Assembly (NCBI GenBank): GCA_013393545.1
Contig: JABXHG010000148.1
Coordinates: 1-8,742 of the forward strand
Direction of reading: 5' to 3'
Length of the DNA stretch: 8,742 nucleotides
Source: Alteromonadaceae bacterium
GTDB taxonomy: Bacteria > Pseudomonadota > Gammaproteobacteria > Pseudomonadales > Oleiphilaceae
Shown here: positions 8,581 through 8,742 of the stretch, piece after piece
Numbering within the stretch: position 1 is the stretch's first letter
Layout of the letters: each line of letters opens with the position of its first letter
Notes under the pieces: generated by a model
The model's database searches: none
What the model saw: the letters and a program-made list of their open reading frames with translations, nothing else
Told to the model about the DNA's origin: nothing
Position numbers and translations under genes: made by a program

Positions 8581-8742
8581 ATTAGAGAGGACTTTTCGGG
8601 TCTTTTTTAAGAAAACCCAAAAAAAAATTACATTCAGCCCGGGTTCATTTTTTCGGGGACACGATTTTCAGCGCGCAAACACTTGGGCACCCTTTACCCC
8701 CGGATGGAATTCCAAGGCGGTATACCCCCCCCCCCATTCCTC
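8581..8742 (+). CDS. rpsA: Ribosomal protein S1, N-terminal fragment in damaged sequence
   Basis: S1 binds mRNA on the 30S subunit and helps initiation. No clean ORF exists here, but codons 1-49 from 8581 line up without indels with the Pseudomonas-type S1 N-terminus (recalled from memory). Matching residues include Glu3, Phe5, Leu8, Phe9, Glu11, Lys14, QPG at 19-21, Ile23, Gly26, Thr37, Gly46, Ile48 and Pro49. Most mismatched codons are one base off. The start reads ATT for ATG, codon 10 reads TAA for GAA (a false stop at 8608-8610), codon 18 ATT for ATG, and codon 24 TTT for GTT. Many changes are G to T. A run of nine A (8619-8627) and one of eleven C (8725-8735) also suggest failing base calls. 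Position after cmk and the ribosome site at 8571 agree. The gene continues past the window. Confidence 0.7.

Noticed and set aside
8608..8610. In-frame TAA suggesting that rpsA is a pseudogene
   Set aside because: It sits in a region full of single-base call errors and is one base from the expected GAA. S1 is normally essential in gammaproteobacteria.
8719..8742. Eleven-C tract as a regulatory or phase-variable repeat
   Set aside because: It lies at the extreme end of failing sequence, over codons that should encode the GVIP segment of S1, so it is most likely a base-calling artefact.

Overview
The window holds one stretch of core bacterial chromosome, with all genes on the + strand. The order is gyrA (3' part) - serC - pheA - hisC - tyrA/aroA fusion - cmk - rpsA (5' end only). 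This is the mixed-function 'aromatic supraoperon' layout known from Pseudomonas and relatives. Together with the G+C-rich codon use, the fused TyrA-AroA and the P-protein PheA, it points to a gammaproteobacterium of the Pseudomonas/Marinobacter kind. The genus is inference from layout and protein resemblance only.

Region by region: 1-2204 is the 3' six-sevenths of gyrA (DNA gyrase A). 2201-3283 is serC (phosphoserine/phosphohydroxythreonine aminotransferase), overlapping gyrA by ATGA. 3286-4383 is pheA (chorismate mutase/prephenate dehydratase). 4417-5541 is a hisC-family aminotransferase. 5543-7774 is the tyrA-aroA fusion (prephenate/cyclohexadienyl dehydrogenase plus EPSP synthase), starting at GTG behind a perfect AGGAGG. 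7771-8451 is cmk (cytidylate kinase), overlapping aroA by ATGA. 8452-8580 is the rpsA leader. 8581-8742 is the start of rpsA (ribosomal protein S1), recognisable only codon by codon because the base calls are poor.

The genes work together as follows. AroA makes EPSP on the way to chorismate. PheA turns chorismate into prephenate and then phenylpyruvate. The TyrA domain turns prephenate (or arogenate) into the tyrosine precursor. The HisC-family enzyme can supply the final transamination. SerC feeds serine and pyridoxal-phosphate synthesis, the cofactor of both aminotransferases here. Cmk, S1 and gyrase add nucleotide, translation and DNA-topology functions. Gaps between successive genes run from 4-base overlaps to 33 bases, until the 129-base space before rpsA.

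Both ends look like poor-quality sequence rather than biology. About the first 140 bases and the last 160 bases carry many single-base changes away from gyrA and rpsA while staying exactly in register. No mobile element, CRISPR array, tRNA, defence gene or unknown gene was found. I see no evidence of a previously undescribed system. The points most worth a second look are the hidden rpsA start, the class II signature of the EPSP synthase, and the tight coupling of gyrA to serC.
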